Shown: positions 46,001 through 55,518, numbered from the stretch's first letter. The stretch is DNA of 64,000 bases from Undaria pinnatifida (GCA_012845835.1 JABAKD010000016.1:7285919-7349918); one strand, 5' to 3'. Translations and numbers: made by a program. The notes: generated from the letters alone by a model not told the origin.

Positions 46001-47066
46001 ACAGCATCGGCAGCGGCAAGAGGCAACGGCAACGGCGGCCTCAAAAGCGGCCGCTTCTTCGCCGGCCTCTTCAGCGGTGACGACCGCGGCAGGGACTGGG
46101 TCAGCAACAACGACAACGACAACGGCAGCAGCAGCAACAGCAGTAACGACGACAACAACGTCAACACATACTCCGTCGTTATCGTCCTCCCGACCGGACT
46201 CTCCAGACTCTCCAAACGATATCTCACTTGCGATGCAAAACGGCGAGCTCTCCGCCGCCGCGCGGGTGTTCGTCCCCACGAACACCTCCCCAGCCAAACC
46301 GCCAATGCAATCCGCGGGCGTAACTGGTACTCCGGGAAGACGCAGTCGAGCGAGCAGCTTCGGCATGGCAGGACTCTCGTCGGCGGGGACAACGCCCCCC
46401 AGACCTCCGGCAAACTCCGGCAGCAGTCCCGCGTTGAGGCCGTCCCCGGCGAAGTCCGGGGTGTCAGGCCTTGGACTCCCGCTAGGCGACCGCGTGTTCG
46501 GCTCTTCCTGGGGAAGCATGGGCAGCGGTGGCGGCGTGGGGAACGCGAATACAGGCTCTTCCGCGGCTGACGTGGGCGGAGAGGGGGACACCAGCGCTGG
46601 GGGTCTTTGGGGCACTCTTGGGATGGACGTGGGGGGAACTGTGCCACCCAGCGGACAGGCCATCTGGGGCAGCAGTTCTCTGTTAGATTCCACTCTTTCT
46701 GGGAGCGTTGGTGCTGGCGGAGACAACATGTCTCTGCTCTTAGCGCCGTCCACGGGGGCTGCTGTTCACGCAACGGTTGATAATCCCACGATGTCGTCGT
46801 TCGCGTCTCCGCTGGATCTTTCTCCGTGGGATGTTGGCGGGGGGGGTGGAGGGCGAGGGGTGGGGGGCGGGGCGGCAGCCGTAGCTGTCGACGATTTCGC
46901 CGGCAGTCTAAGTTCGTCGCTAGGAGAGCTTCAGTTGGATGTACCTTCTAACAAGAACGGAAGGAGTAAATCCGGCGAGCAGCAGCAGCAGCAGCAGCGA
47001 CAGCGGGGTTTGTTTGGGGCAGGGGCGGGCTCGGCTGGTTCTACGGGTGGACTAAGTTGGGGTTAA
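21474..47066 (+). CDS. J-domain / ankyrin / UBA-like / polyglutamine protein, 24-exon gene
   Basis: Candidate exons: 21474-21617, 25411-25472, 26781-26914, 27772-27851, 29120-29201, 30505-30674, 31054-31155, 31477-31611, 32108-32230, 32678-32845, 33767-33905, 34373-34770, 36734-36832, 37380-37500, 37829-38184, 38608-38753, 39355-39621, 40274-40341, 40670-40839, 42056-42138, 42206-42262 (doubtful), 42307-43217, 44831-45078, 45537-47066. Every border is GT..AG and phases agree at all 23 junctions, giving 5,793 nt and 1,930 residues. Domains: J domain 1-60 (HPD at 33-35), ankyrin-type repeats about 332-494, basic helix about 580-652, UBA-like about 772-815, polyQ about 1180-1234, low-complexity C-terminus. 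J domains stimulate HSP70 ATPase; ankyrin and UBA segments usually bind protein and ubiquitin, so a chaperone-adaptor role is inferred. The start is the ATG just before J helix I; an in-frame ATG at 21441 or an upstream exon is possible. Exon 7, 18 and 19 borders are the least certain. Confidence 0.85.
22568..22955 (-). repeat. Dispersed ~0.55-kb repeat, copy C, inside intron 1
   Basis: Reverse orientation of the 5265-5790 family, from the GAGATCGACGATTTTGTCG end to a G12 run. It lies in intron 1 of the J-domain gene, antisense to it. Confidence 0.75.
23200..24000 (-). repeat. CAGCAGTACG array and inverted partner of 20049-20700
   Basis: From 23228 the motif GCAGCAGTACG is repeated several times, then again at 23480-23522 and 23713-23745. 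CACCCACCCACC-rich blocks lie at 23410-23465 and 23652-23705. The order is the mirror image of 20200-20640. It lies in intron 1. Confidence 0.5.
25454..26459 (+). repeat. 502-bp tandem duplication covering the end of exon 2
   Basis: The segment 25454-25955 is repeated at 25956-26459. By eye the copies differ by one substitution (G at 25811 versus T at 26315) and by the length of a G run (24 versus 26). Each copy starts with the last 19 nt of exon 2 and its GTGAGA donor. The first half of exon 2 and its acceptor are not repeated. Very recent event, or an assembly artefact at the G run. Confidence 0.85.
27282..27372. mobile_element. TTAACCCC-type MITE in intron 3
   Basis: Ends TTAACGCCTTGACAACTGG and AACAGGGGTTAA, with the shared core GAGGACAATTTCACTTG. 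It lies in intron 3 of the J-domain gene. Confidence 0.55.
27640..27710 (+). repeat. Repeat with C-tract end before exon 4
   Basis: TTTACGGCCATGCATGATGC is followed by TTAC and a C tract of more than 30 bases broken by one T. It stands 61 bp before the exon 4 acceptor. Confidence 0.55.
29575..30504 (+). repeat. Diverged direct repeats in intron 5, the last abutting exon 6
   Basis: The segment ATGCC(CC)TGTTTCACGTTTCG ... GTGAAGCAGAGCC(C/T) ... CGCTCACGG recurs at about 29733-29815, 30207-30290 and 30410-30504. Between the copies are AT-rich palindromes of the type ATCGATATTTCGAT. The third copy runs right up to the exon 6 acceptor, so that acceptor lies inside the repeat unit. Confidence 0.55.
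32907..33115 (+). repeat. ~200-bp repeat shared by introns 10 and 17
   Basis: AGTGGTCCCT, GTATGTGCCAGCCGG, repeated CCGGCACTGTAGCGGCAA and GGCACTATAGCGGGCAA appear in the same order at 39680-39870 in intron 17. The internal 16-18 bp CCGGCACT unit is locally tandem. Confidence 0.6.
33437..33545 (+). repeat. Repeat with C-tract end, intron 10 copy
   Basis: Shares GGTGAAAACCCG.CGTGC.CCG, GGGATGCGAGG.TCTA.GGTC, ACTACGGCCATGCA and a terminal C tract with 6355-6518, 27640-27710 and 44440-44816. All four copies stand within about 20-220 bp upstream of a predicted splice acceptor. Confidence 0.6.
36400..36625 (+). repeat. CTTGTG/GTGTTC minisatellite in intron 12
   Basis: Irregular 6-12 bp units (GTTCTTGTGCTTGTGC and variants) over about 220 bp, followed by TTTTG pentamers near 36640-36675. 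TTTTG pentamers also occur near 37286-37310. Confidence 0.8.
36734..38184 (+). other. Exons 13-15: Lys/Glu/Arg-rich helix and low-complexity linker
   Basis: Exons 13 and 14 encode about 73 residues made almost only of Lys, Glu, Arg and Gln, ending in the basic cluster [12 protein letters not shown], a possible nuclear localisation signal. Exon 15 begins with an Asp run, continues through an Ala/Thr repeat derived from a GCT/GCC triplet tract near 37853-37915, and ends in a Ser-rich segment ([17 protein letters not shown]) leading straight into the UBA-like exon. The exon 14 to 15 phase (1) fits only the acceptor at 37827-37828, which has a weak pyrimidine tract. Confidence 0.7.
38608..38753 (+). 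other. Exon 16: UBA-like domain
   Basis: The exon reads [11 protein letters not shown], then [18 protein letters not shown]. This is the layout of a ubiquitin-associated domain: an MGF loop after helix 1, a glycine before helix 3, and a hydrophobic LLxWL ending in HP. Nearly the whole domain sits in one exon of 146 nt, with phase 0 at the start and phase 2 at the end. It suggests ubiquitin or ubiquitin-like binding. Binding itself is inference, because UBA folds can also bind other partners. Confidence 0.7.
39680..39870 (+). repeat. ~200-bp repeat, intron 17 copy
   Basis: Matches 32907-33115 in order and orientation, more diverged, with GGCACTATAACGGGCGACC near 39803. Confidence 0.55.
40485..40592. 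mobile_element. 108-bp inverted-repeat element in intron 18
   Basis: Outer ends TGTTTAGTA and TACTAAACA are perfect inverted repeats. Inside are two ACCCGGGT palindromes with flanking CATG. It lies wholly inside intron 18. Confidence 0.5.
42307..43217 (+). other. Exon 22: Gly/Pro-rich region with long polyglutamine
   Basis: After a Ser/Thr/Pro/Gly-rich start the exon holds 55 nearly uninterrupted Gln codons (42740-42904) broken only by one Arg and one His. A second Gln run follows at about 42968-43018. CAG and CAA are mixed, so the tract is less slippage-prone than pure CAG. The reverse strand over the same region reads as poly-Leu or poly-Cys; those long open frames are shadows. The exon closes in a Gly/Ala/Pro segment (GFPAH) at a GTGAGC donor in phase 1. 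Confidence 0.8.
44440..44816 (+). repeat. Repeat with C-tract end, intron 22 copy
   Basis: Two stretches (44440-44530 and 44738-44816) of the same family as 33437-33545. The terminal C tracts end 14 bp before the exon 23 acceptor. Confidence 0.6.
44831..47066 (+). other. Exons 23-24: Pro/Gly-rich and low-complexity C-terminus, stop codon
   Basis: Exon 23 is Pro/Gly/His-rich. The terminal exon 24 (510 codons with stop) starts [20 protein letters not shown], runs into about 15 Ala, then His/Gln and Gln/Glu/His repeats near 45900-46010, then Ser/Thr/Pro/Gly-rich sequence with scattered short hydrophobic motifs ([23 protein letters not shown]). It ends [11 protein letters not shown] before TAA at 47064-47066. 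The long reading frames on the opposite strand here are shadows of the GC-rich third position. The region looks intrinsically disordered. Confidence 0.8.
45206..45302 (+). repeat. TGGGT pentanucleotide array in intron 23
   Basis: About 95 bp of GGGTT units with a few T/C and A substitutions, followed by degenerate TGTGTTGCG sequence. It resembles a G-rich quadruplex-forming tract on the coding strand. Confidence 0.9.
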
Positions 47067-47185
47067 GAGTGTGGGTGTGGTTGTGGGCAAAAGCGTTGGT
47101 TGTAGGAAGAGCCGTGACTTGCCGTTACTGATTGCTTGCTCTTCTCAAAGAGTGGAGAAAAGGTATTTGGAAAAGTCCGGGCACC

Positions 47186-47191
47186 AATAAA
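47186..47191 (+). terminator. Poly(A) signal AATAAA after the J-domain gene
   Basis: AATAAA lies 119 nt after the TAA of exon 24, a normal 3' UTR distance. It supports this as the true gene end. The 3' UTR itself shows no obvious repeat. Confidence 0.6.
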
Positions 47192-47864
47192 TACCCCTCC
47201 CTCCTCTTGGGTGTTTCTGTTTTTAGCCAAAAGTAGAACGAGTAAAAAGAACCCTGATCGTGAGGGTGCTGATGGTAAAAAGGGAAGGAAGGTATATGCG
47301 CTGATTGATTGATCTGCTGCGTTACTAATCGCAGAATATTATGATGGTTTGTTTTTGCGCTCTACAGCTGGTATACATAGTTTGTTTTGCCTTCTGTGTC
47401 TTCTTCTGTAGCATGTTGTTGGCCGTTTCATTCAAGGTAGTGGTGGTGCGGTTGTTGTGTTGCCGTTCCTTCCTTAACTTTATTGGTAGAATCAATGTTT
47501 TTGCGTGCGGTTTGCGGTTGTCGGTTTGTCGGGTAGGTGGTGATTTTCTGTCTCGTACGAGCGATCCGTGGCCGGATTGCTCACACAGTAATCAATCATG
47601 GCCGATCCCTCCTGCCTTTTTTCGGTCATCATCGGAAGGGCGCGCGGCTGGGTGCGTCCCACGATATTTTCTCTACGTAGATACCTCTTGCTGTTATTAA
47701 ATGGAAGGAGACAATCGTACATTGCTCAAGGTGGAGGCAATATGTTCCGTAGCATGATGTGTGGAAATTGCCGCCATAAAATCGATCCAGTACACACCCA
47801 TCGTTTCAATTTAACATTGTTGTCTTTTCTTGCAACACTTCGTATCATATGTACCCCACCCCCT

Positions 47865-48405
47865 CGAACGCTCCGCCCTCTCCTCACTGGTTGTACGACT
47901 TAACAGGATAGGATTTATAGTTTCCACGCACAGATTGAGCTGCCCCCCCCCCCCCCCCCCCCCCCCCGCTCCCTCTTGATCAAACCCAAGCCCCCACGTC
48001 CTCAAAAACTCGGCCCTCCACGCACAGATTGAGCTGCCCCCCCCCCCCCAACTCCCTCTTGATCAAACCCAAGCCCCCACGTCCTTAAAAACTCGGCTCT
48101 CCCCTCACCGGTTATTATTCGACTTACAGTATTCACTTGATAGACTCAAGCATTTCCTTCCACAGCTGTCAGATTTTGTCCCCCTCAAAAAAGGGTTTTG
48201 TAGTGTCCGCGCACAGACTGACTAACATCACCCTGTTGACCCTGATAGCTAAAGTGTAGTTGCAAGGGGAGTCGCCGACCTATATCCTTAATGAGGACAC
48301 ACAACCCGTAGTACGCGCGATCGGGGTATCACACAACTTGCAAAGACGAGTTTCGACAAAATATTCGATCTCACAGAGCTGAAGTGTATTTTAATTTTTA
48401 TAATA
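47865..48405 (+). repeat. Dispersed ~0.55-kb repeat, copy D
   Basis: Same landmarks as 5265-5790. Its C-rich first part is duplicated (47915-48010 and 48018-48075) and contains a C20-plus tract at about 47943. Confidence 0.75.
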
Positions 48406-49394
48406 TATATTTAGTCTAGACTTTATACTATAGTCTAGATCTATATGTCACAATTAACACTTATTTTGCCAACTGCCGAAAAAAAACTCAAGGACAAGCA
48501 TAGTGACTGAACAAGTCGCGTGCACTACTCGTACGAATTTAAGTAGGAATGAATAATGCGTGAAAACTGTGCCGCCACAGCACTCTCCTATTGTAGGAGG
48601 GCTCTCGTAAGCCGCCTCACGCAGCACGCCCGATGCTCGTCTCATAACCATCTCCGCGTCATGCCCCATGCATCCCCTTTCTCCCCCCCTGTTGTTGCTG
48701 TAATAATGTAGTCCCGCCTCCGGACATGGCACGTCTTATAGAAGTATACAATAATGGCGACAGGAGGGAAGTGCATGCTCGGGTGTCCCAAACTAACATT
48801 TTTCCCGTACACGTGAAGTAAAGGCTCGTTTTGTTACTTGGTCCGCGAACACAACACATTCCATTCATCATATATACAAGGGCTCCGCTTCGCTCGCGCA
48901 AGGCAAGGAAGAATGCAACTAAAACCATGTAAAGGGGGCAGAAAGAAGAGGCGCATGATTTGGTGCGAACAGCGATTTGATAATGCCAAGAGCTGCTTGT
49001 GCAGAGCAAATTGCCCTGTTGTGCTCAGCTGTGCTGTGTGCTTGTTACCGGTGTTACGTTCTGATCGGCAGTACGGGGGTAATTTGCATCGGGGAAAAAA
49101 CAGGGGGACCGTGAGAGATCAAATATCCAATACATACATGACATGTAGAAAAAGAGAGAAGAAAAAAGTAGACTTTTTAGTACACAACAACACATAATAT
49201 ACCCGGTACTGCTTCATGTTCGAAAGAAAGCACACAGCGCAACACGACACAGCACCGCAGCGGAGGGCACGGCACCGCACCGCACGGCTCCGCACCGCGC
49301 TACGCTGCGCTGCTGGGCTATATTTAGCCGGACTGATCTGAGCTGGGCGTGCATTGTGATCCAACAGCGTAGTATTACCTGGTATGTACAAACC

Positions 49395-49610
49395 TGGTCT
49401 AGTAGTGCCGGTACGTACTATAAGCCTCAAGGTCTTCGTTGCTTCGAATCCCGGTGTCATCGGGGAAAAAAAATTATCCCCATAACAAAAATAATAGATA
49501 TCAATGTGACTTTGTGGTCTTGAGACTTCTAGTAGTAAATAGAATAGACTGTCCGCTTATATAAGCCTGGTTTTCGTTGGTTGAATCCAGGGGTCATCGG
49601 AAAAAAAATG
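49395..49610 (+). mobile_element. Two further short tRNA-like elements, diverged
   Basis: Units at 49395-49480 and 49503-49612 match the family at 53063-53335. Both keep the terminal GTCATCGG followed by A-rich sequence. The B box reads TTCGAATCC in the first and is degraded in the second. Confidence 0.45.
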
Positions 49611-49718
49611 ATACAAAAAAATTTATATATAAATATATATATAAAATCATTCCTTGAATATCGAGTCATTCCTTGGTGTCATGGACTTTGGTCAGGAGTT
49701 TTTTGTCTCGGCCTAAGT

Positions 49719-49895
49719 ATGCGATTCGCGGAACTGGAATTCTCGGTCGAATATGGCTTGGTTCGAGCGCCGCCTTCGGGGGGCGGCTCTAACGCCCCTC
49801 GCTCTGCCGTGTCCGTTCCGCACATCGACGTGAACGCGGACGGGCGCCGAGCGAGACGAGCGAGTGTCGAGGAGGAATTTTGGAAAAATTGTTGA
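49719..49895 (+). CDS. Short protein-like ORF, unrecognised
   Basis: The 58-codon frame reads MRFAELEFSVEYGLVRAPPS, then a Gly/Ser/Ala stretch, then VPHIDVNADGRRARRASVEE ending EFWKNC before TGA. The frame stays open upstream to about 49581. The composition is more protein-like than its surroundings, but there is no complete gene around it. It lies between tRNA-like repeats and a direct repeat (49907-49965 and 50042-50100), so it may be an exon or gene fragment carried by a repeat. Function unknown. Confidence 0.35.
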   Translation: MRFAELEFSVEYGLVRAPPSGGGSNAPRSAVSVPHIDVNADGRRARRASVEEEFWKNC

Positions 49896-50099
49896 ATCTT
49901 AATGGTTGCAACGCCTGAATGATTTACAAAATTGGCATCATTTCCAAACGGTACGTGATAATGTTTGGTATTTTGCGGTGGCATGTGCAACTTTCTATTG
50001 TTTGGTCACAGATTGTGCACCAGGAGGTGTGTTTAATTGCACGCGCCTGCATGATTTACGAAATTGGCATCATTTCCAAACCGTACGTAATAATGTTTC

Positions 50100-53060
50100 C
50101 ACTGGCTTTAGCATGGCCGCTGACACTCCAGGCAGCCTCTCGCTGCTGTAGGCATGAACGAGTGCAGTTGATTCGCAGCGAACTATCCCGCTGTGCTCGC
50201 TTCTATGTGGCCATTGTCCACGCCATTTCATGTCACCTCCCTTCTGTTTTGAGCTCGTCGTCGTGCCGTCGAGGTACGAGGAAACCCTTACGTACTGGGT
50301 GAGAACAGCAGTATGTACGACGAGCATGAACGCCAACTGACGACATTGGCAAACACACAACATCAGGTGCAGCAGCAGTAGCCGAAGGACGAAACTTCTA
50401 GCACATACTGCAGCAACTAGTAGCAACCAGAACCACAGCAGATAGCTCAAAGTGCAGTACGAGTGCCGTTGGCAAGTTTAGTCGCACACGCATCACTCTG
50501 TCCAATATATAACAACCGTTTTATGTTGTTATTGAAATAGAAAAAAAACATTACATTTCCTGTAAGAATGATACGTCGTACGAGCGGACGTTCTGATCTT
50601 GGTGTGTTGCTGCCGTGAGACCATGGAGCACACCGCATGTTTTACCCAATCAAGAGCCAACAAGAGGCAGCGCACAGGGGCCCCCAACACAGAGACACGT
50701 GACAACCACAGCCAGCTGTCGATCGCGTAATTCGCCGGTAGTCCGTGCTTCGGTGGGTGTATCGGAGGTCGTTCGTAGTACTGCTGTAGATCGTCGAAAA
50801 ACCACGTGGCATCGTTCTGGTGGTAGACTCGCCAGTAGACCCCCCAAAATTTATTTACCTTTTCTTTTTCTTGGCCCCATGCACCCATTTCCTTTCCTTT
50901 CTCTTTGTTTGTTTCTTTTTGCCAATTGGCTTTGCGTCTGTTGTGCGTATGCGTAGTGATAGATACCACGTGTAATATATGCGTGGTAGTCTTTCTTGGG
51001 TGGCAAGCGGTATAGTCGGTTTTTCCAGGCGCGAGTAATGAGACGTATGCACCAGCATGGACCTGGCACATACATCGTAGACTGACTCCCGATTTCACTT
51101 TTATATGTTTCTGGTGGAGGCATGAATTGCGTCAGCTGTGATTCATGCGTGTACCACCTTTGGTTTGTGTTTTTCCCCTAGGGTATTCCTCAGCTCCAGA
51201 GTGACTGGAGCCTGTCCTGTGACCACGGACTTGATTATGCGACTTAATGTGAGAACGACAACAGCAACAACAACGGAAATATTGCCTGTTTCTTGACCTT
51301 TCAGCTGCTTCCTGCAAATTTGGTTTTTCTGCCAACACGATTTTGAACCTTTTCGCGATTTTTCTTCCTTTTTGTCTAGTAAGTTGAACCTCCTACCATT
51401 TGCCGCTAATTTGCCGCCTGTGCATTAGTTGCGGAACGGTCCAGCTTCAGCTTTTCTTTGATTCGCACCATTTGTTTTGTACTTGACGAAGCTTCATCGG
51501 CTGAGATCTGGGCTTGGCTCATCAGCTCGACACCGCCCAGCACCCCATCGCAGCGCTATAGCTTACAGCAACAAAGCGCCGTGCAGTGCCCTGCGATGCC
51601 CTGCGGCTCAGCTCAGCAGCGCACCGCTAGCTCAGCAGAGCGAAGCGCTATGCTTTGCCGTGCTCTGCCGTCGCGGTCGTTCGTTATTCATGATATCTAA
51701 AACTCCGCGTACGCTGATATTTAGGTATTTGGCGCTTTATTCTATACATATCGCGTCTACCATCGTAATATCATACAATATGGGGGAGGGAATGTAATCT
51801 CTATGCAAAGATCCTGTTTTGTTTTAATCAATTGTCAGCCGGCCGCCCCGGTGGTCTATTAAAAATAGTGGTTATACCCTCGAATACTACTAACGTTTGG
51901 TTGTCCTTGAGTTCGACACCCACCACGATGAGATTGGACTTTATTTGCAAAAATGCAAAAAAAACAGCAGGGATCAACTAATTGCTGAGAGCGCCTAGCA
52001 GCGTGGGTTGGTTCGACGCGAGTCGACGAGGGAAGAAAATGCGGGATTCTCCTGGCGGTAAAAATGAAAGCACGTGCCGAAGTGGGGAGGGAGGAGGAGG
52101 GCCCGCTATGTGACCCCGGATCTGAGTTACTACTGGGAGGGAGCGCGAGAGTGGTGCGGGGATAATACATGGGATGAAGAACAAAAAATGTTGCAAAGGT
52201 ATATTAATATTATAACTACCAGTAAATAATATGCCAGTCTCTAGGAAATACGCACGGCACTATCAGCAGTCGTCATGGTAGAGACACTCCGGATATTATG
52301 CATTGAGGGGACGCGTGCGATTTCGACAACGTGAAAGCCCCCACGAAGAAAAGACAGCAGACACACATATCCCGCCTTCCCGAGAAAAAACAGAGAAGAA
52401 GCGCTACGCCAACCTCCCGTACGAGCAAAGCCATCCCCGCACCAATCTTAGACAACGCCGCCTCAACGAGAGATCGCCCTCCTCTTCTACGTTTTCCTCC
52501 TCGCCCGCGACCACGCAGACCAATCAATGCGACAGCCTTCACGTAACAAACAAAGCTATCTTCTTCCAAAACCTCGCCGGCTGACATGTCCTCATGTCGA
52601 CGTTTGATGCACACCGACTTTGCATCCTGTCGACTTCGAACCTCCATTGCCACGGGGACAGCAGTGCAGTCTCTTCATTAATGCCAAGGCCTCTTTTGTT
52701 TCGCCTAGAGGCGACGCAGGTTCTCAATAGTACTCTTTTCGGTATTTTTGTTTGATAGACGCCAACTTTTACTTGACGGCGCATTTAACATAGTTTGTTT
52801 CGCCTATCCTTGCCTTCTTTGTTGTATAATATTACGTTGTTTCTTCTGTCAAAGCATGACTTTCATAATCCCATGTTCGTCTTAAACTCTTGGCATTACT
52901 TTAAAGTTCAATGCATGCCAAATCGGACAGCTACACCTTAAGTTGTCGAAGTGCTGCCCTGCCCTACCCGAAGCATGGGCGCCGGCGAATGCCGGCGCCC
53001 ATGCGGAGCCCTTGTATTTGTAACAAAATAGTACTGACTGGTAGATACCACTCACTGCTG
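50100..53060. other. Stretch without a supported gene
   Basis: Frames on both strands near 52273-52653 and 50529-51098 are open, but I see no domain or convincing splice pairing. A GC-rich segment at 51540-51680 shows GCCCTGCG/CAGCAG short repeats. A GCGCCGGCGAATGCCGGCGC palindrome (hairpin) lies near 52979-52998. Confidence 0.4.
52010..52150 (+). repeat. ~150-bp dispersed repeat, copy 2 of 2
   Basis: Same order and orientation as 15165-15320, diverged in the middle. Confidence 0.55.
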
Positions 53061-53062
53061 CT

Positions 53063-53335
53063 GTGACATTGTGGTCTATTAATAGTAGATAGACTGTCCG
53101 TTTATAATCCTGGCCTTCGCTGGTTCGAATCCGGGTGTCATCGGAAAAATAAATGATCCTCATGAAAAATCGATACTTACTTGAGTCTTGATACTTAAGT
53201 CTTGGTATTTATTTATCAATTTTATTTGTAGAAATAAAATAGACATCAATGTGACGTTGTGGTCTAGTAGATTGACTGTCCGCTTATAAGCTTGGTCTTC
53301 AGTGGTTCGAATCTGGGTGTCATCGAAAAAAAAAA
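53063..53335 (+). mobile_element. Two short tRNA-like elements with A tails
   Basis: Units at about 53063-53150 and 53246-53335 share GTGAC..TTGTGGTCTA (A box), GTCCG(C/T)TTATAA.C and GGTTCGAATC (B box), then GGTGTCATCG followed by an A run. The ends GTGAC and GTCAT can pair as a short acceptor stem. The T-stem pairs poorly, so these are retroposed tRNA pseudogenes or minimal SINEs rather than working tRNAs. The first exon of the 53-kb gene begins 60 bp after the second unit. Confidence 0.5.
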
Positions 53336-53394
53336 GTGACACATAAAAAAATTGATATATATATGTCGTCATATTTGTAACAAAAATAGATTAG

Positions 53395-54261
53395 GTGGAG
53401 CAAGAAATCAAAGAAAAGCTGGAGCGTTCCGCAAGTAAGCTGGACCGTCCGACCCCGGAGATGCCAGGGATGCACCAACCGAGCGCTTTCAGCACAAAGA
53501 TATTAGTAAGTAAGTCTATACATGTTACCCGTCCGTGTGCTCACGTGATCCATGCGCCTGCGCAACTCATAGGAAACAGTGCGCGGTCCCTGTGTCATCC
53601 TGGGCGCAGCCTATCTTTCCTAGTAGTGGGGTGTTACAGACTATACGGCTAGCTACTAGGTTGTTCATTTTTTCATCTCTGGTATCATGTACCACAGGTC
53701 ACATGTACATTGTACGACGTCGCGAGTACAGCTGAGTCGTGTCTTGTCTTGTTATTTCTACTTTTATAAAATACCGTTACGCTCATCCCCGAACCCCGGC
53801 CAAACATGGGTTTCTACACGTTGTTTCACAAAGGCATGTTTGAAACTTTTGGACGAAACAACAAACGATTTTTTTGGTTTGAACTTTCGACCTCGACATC
53901 GACCGGTAGACTATATTCGTCGCCTTCTCTATCCAGGTGGTCTACCGCTCCACAGCGGACAAGCACAGCAGTGTCCGCTTGCAAAACTTGTCTCGAGTGT
54001 ACCTTCTGGTGCTGAGAGGCTCATCATAGCAAAAGCGCGAGAGAGGGAGGAGGGACGAAGCCAAAGTCGTGCTTGTCCGCCGTTCGTTGTTGTCGTTGTG
54101 CTTTTTATAAAAAAAACTCGTGTGGTGGTCGGACGCTGACCGCAGCAGGCAGGCATCTAAGCTATCTTGGCGAGGGCGATGTTTCCGCTATCTGTGGAGG
54201 TGGTGGAGGGGACTGAGATGGGCCCCGTCTTCTACAAGATCAACCACGAGCGCGATGGGAG
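53395..54261 (+). CDS. Two exons of an unrecognised gene (53395-53509, 54162-54261)
   Basis: The first exon follows a GATTAG acceptor and reads VEQEIKEKLERSASKLDRPT, then PEMPGMHQPSAFSTK, ending at a GTAAGT donor in phase 1. The second exon starts after CTAAG and reads ILARAMFPLSVEVVEGTEMG, then PVFYKINHERDG, ending in phase 2 at GTGAGG. Phase 1 fits both sides of the join. An alternative in-phase-0 donor lies 4 nt upstream. The second exon suggests the start of a beta-rich domain, but I do not recognise a family. The upstream exon is close to short tRNA-like repeats, so the 5' part of this gene was not found. Confidence 0.45.
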
Positions 54262-55093
54262 GTGAGGCTAAGTAGGCACGATCCATACCGGGTTGCTTTT
54301 GTGGTGTAGGCTCAAGGGTTTGAAAAAATGTGTGAAACGAAATGTTTTTTATCTCCGTCTTCGGAAAAGTTGATGTACCTGGTATGATAGATCGTCGACC
54401 AGCTACTCAGATCTAACCGAGTGAGACTGTGTACCCTGGGGACATGCTGTACTCGCACTGCTTTCGGTGCGCGCGGATGCCATATATCGCGTCAAGATGA
54501 GTGGGGATGGTTGTGGAGAGTCACGGACGGTCCTGTAATGTATGTTCAATGTATGGTGTGGTACCATGATGGTACGCCGTCTGCGTCAACGTAAAAAAGC
54601 GGCCAGAAAAAATATAAGTATACGACAGGTACATGCACCACTTTGTACTAAAACATAGAGACCGTTATGATTTTAATATGAATTTTCTAAAGGTCCTTAA
54701 ATTTACGTCCTATTTGTATAAAACAATTATCCACGTGTTTCGCCACCGCGCCCGCACGAGTCTGTAGGTACAGATAGGATCCATCCATCCATGCGTTGCC
54801 AAACCAACCAATCCTCGCTCTTAGCGTCAACTTTTGCCAAGCTGAACGTCCTCGGGTGAGGTGCACCGACACCACAATAATAGAGAAAGGTGTCGGCAAC
54901 ACAACAGACCACTACAGCAGCAGCTAGGGGCAGAGGAGGGCGTCAACATACAAAACGCCGCGATGTTGAAACAACACACAACAAACAGCAGTGCTCGTAT
55001 CGGATCAATTTTTTTCATTTTTTATGGAAAAAAAATGGTTCCCCCATGTATGCAGACTAGCTGAATCTTGTCGGTCGAACCTCGCCCCAACAG

Positions 55094-55324
55094 GTCCCCC
55101 CCAACAGCTTCAACAGACAACACACAACCACAAACAGCAGGTCCCAGAGAGTCAGAACACGATACATGGATGACAACGGCAACACCGGCAACACCTACAA
55201 CAACAAATCGCGTATGAACGCGACGGGTGTGTACGAAATACAGGGGATCCCCCGTGCAAGCCCTGCGGGTGGCGTTGTGCTTCGTTTGACAACACCACCT
55301 CCACCAAACCTCTGTCTCATATAA
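55094..55324 (+). CDS. Possible terminal exon downstream of the 53-54 kb exons
   Basis: After an AACAG acceptor one frame is open for 76 codons: Asn/Thr/Gln-rich at first, then NATGVYEIQGIPRASPAGGV, VLRLTTPPPPN and TAA. A second frame, which matches the phase 2 left by the exon ending at 54261, is open for 40 codons to TGA near 55216. The longer frame looks more protein-like but does not match that phase, so an exon may be missing in between. Unrecognised. Confidence 0.3.
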   Translation, partial: VPPNSFNRQHTTTNSRSQRVRTRYMDDNGNTGNTYNNKSRMNATGVYEIQGIPRASPAGGVVLRLTTPPPPNLCLI

Positions 55325-55518
55325 ACATCATAATGTGTTCGAAGTTTTCGTGTGGGGCTCTACACGATACCAGTAGTTATTAAAAAGTCTTCGAGGAGTC
55401 TACTGCTGCTGTTGAGTATGAAGCACAGATTCGACTCTATGATACCTACGTACGTACACAGATTACTCGATGAAAAAAACTGTAAATCCGCCTCTACGAT
55501 TACAGTAGTACTTGCTAC

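Noticed and set aside
45697-46773. 358-codon and 253-codon minus-strand ORFs
   Set aside because: Shadows of exon 24. The + strand frame has correct splice phase, a stop codon and a poly(A) signal.
52273-52653. Overlapping open frames on both strands (126 and 93 codons)
   Set aside because: No domain, no paired splice sites, and neither strand is favoured.
53246-53335. Functional tRNA gene
   Set aside because: A and B boxes are present, but the T-stem and anticodon stem pair poorly, copies diverge, and each has an A tail. Better explained as retroposed tRNA-like elements.
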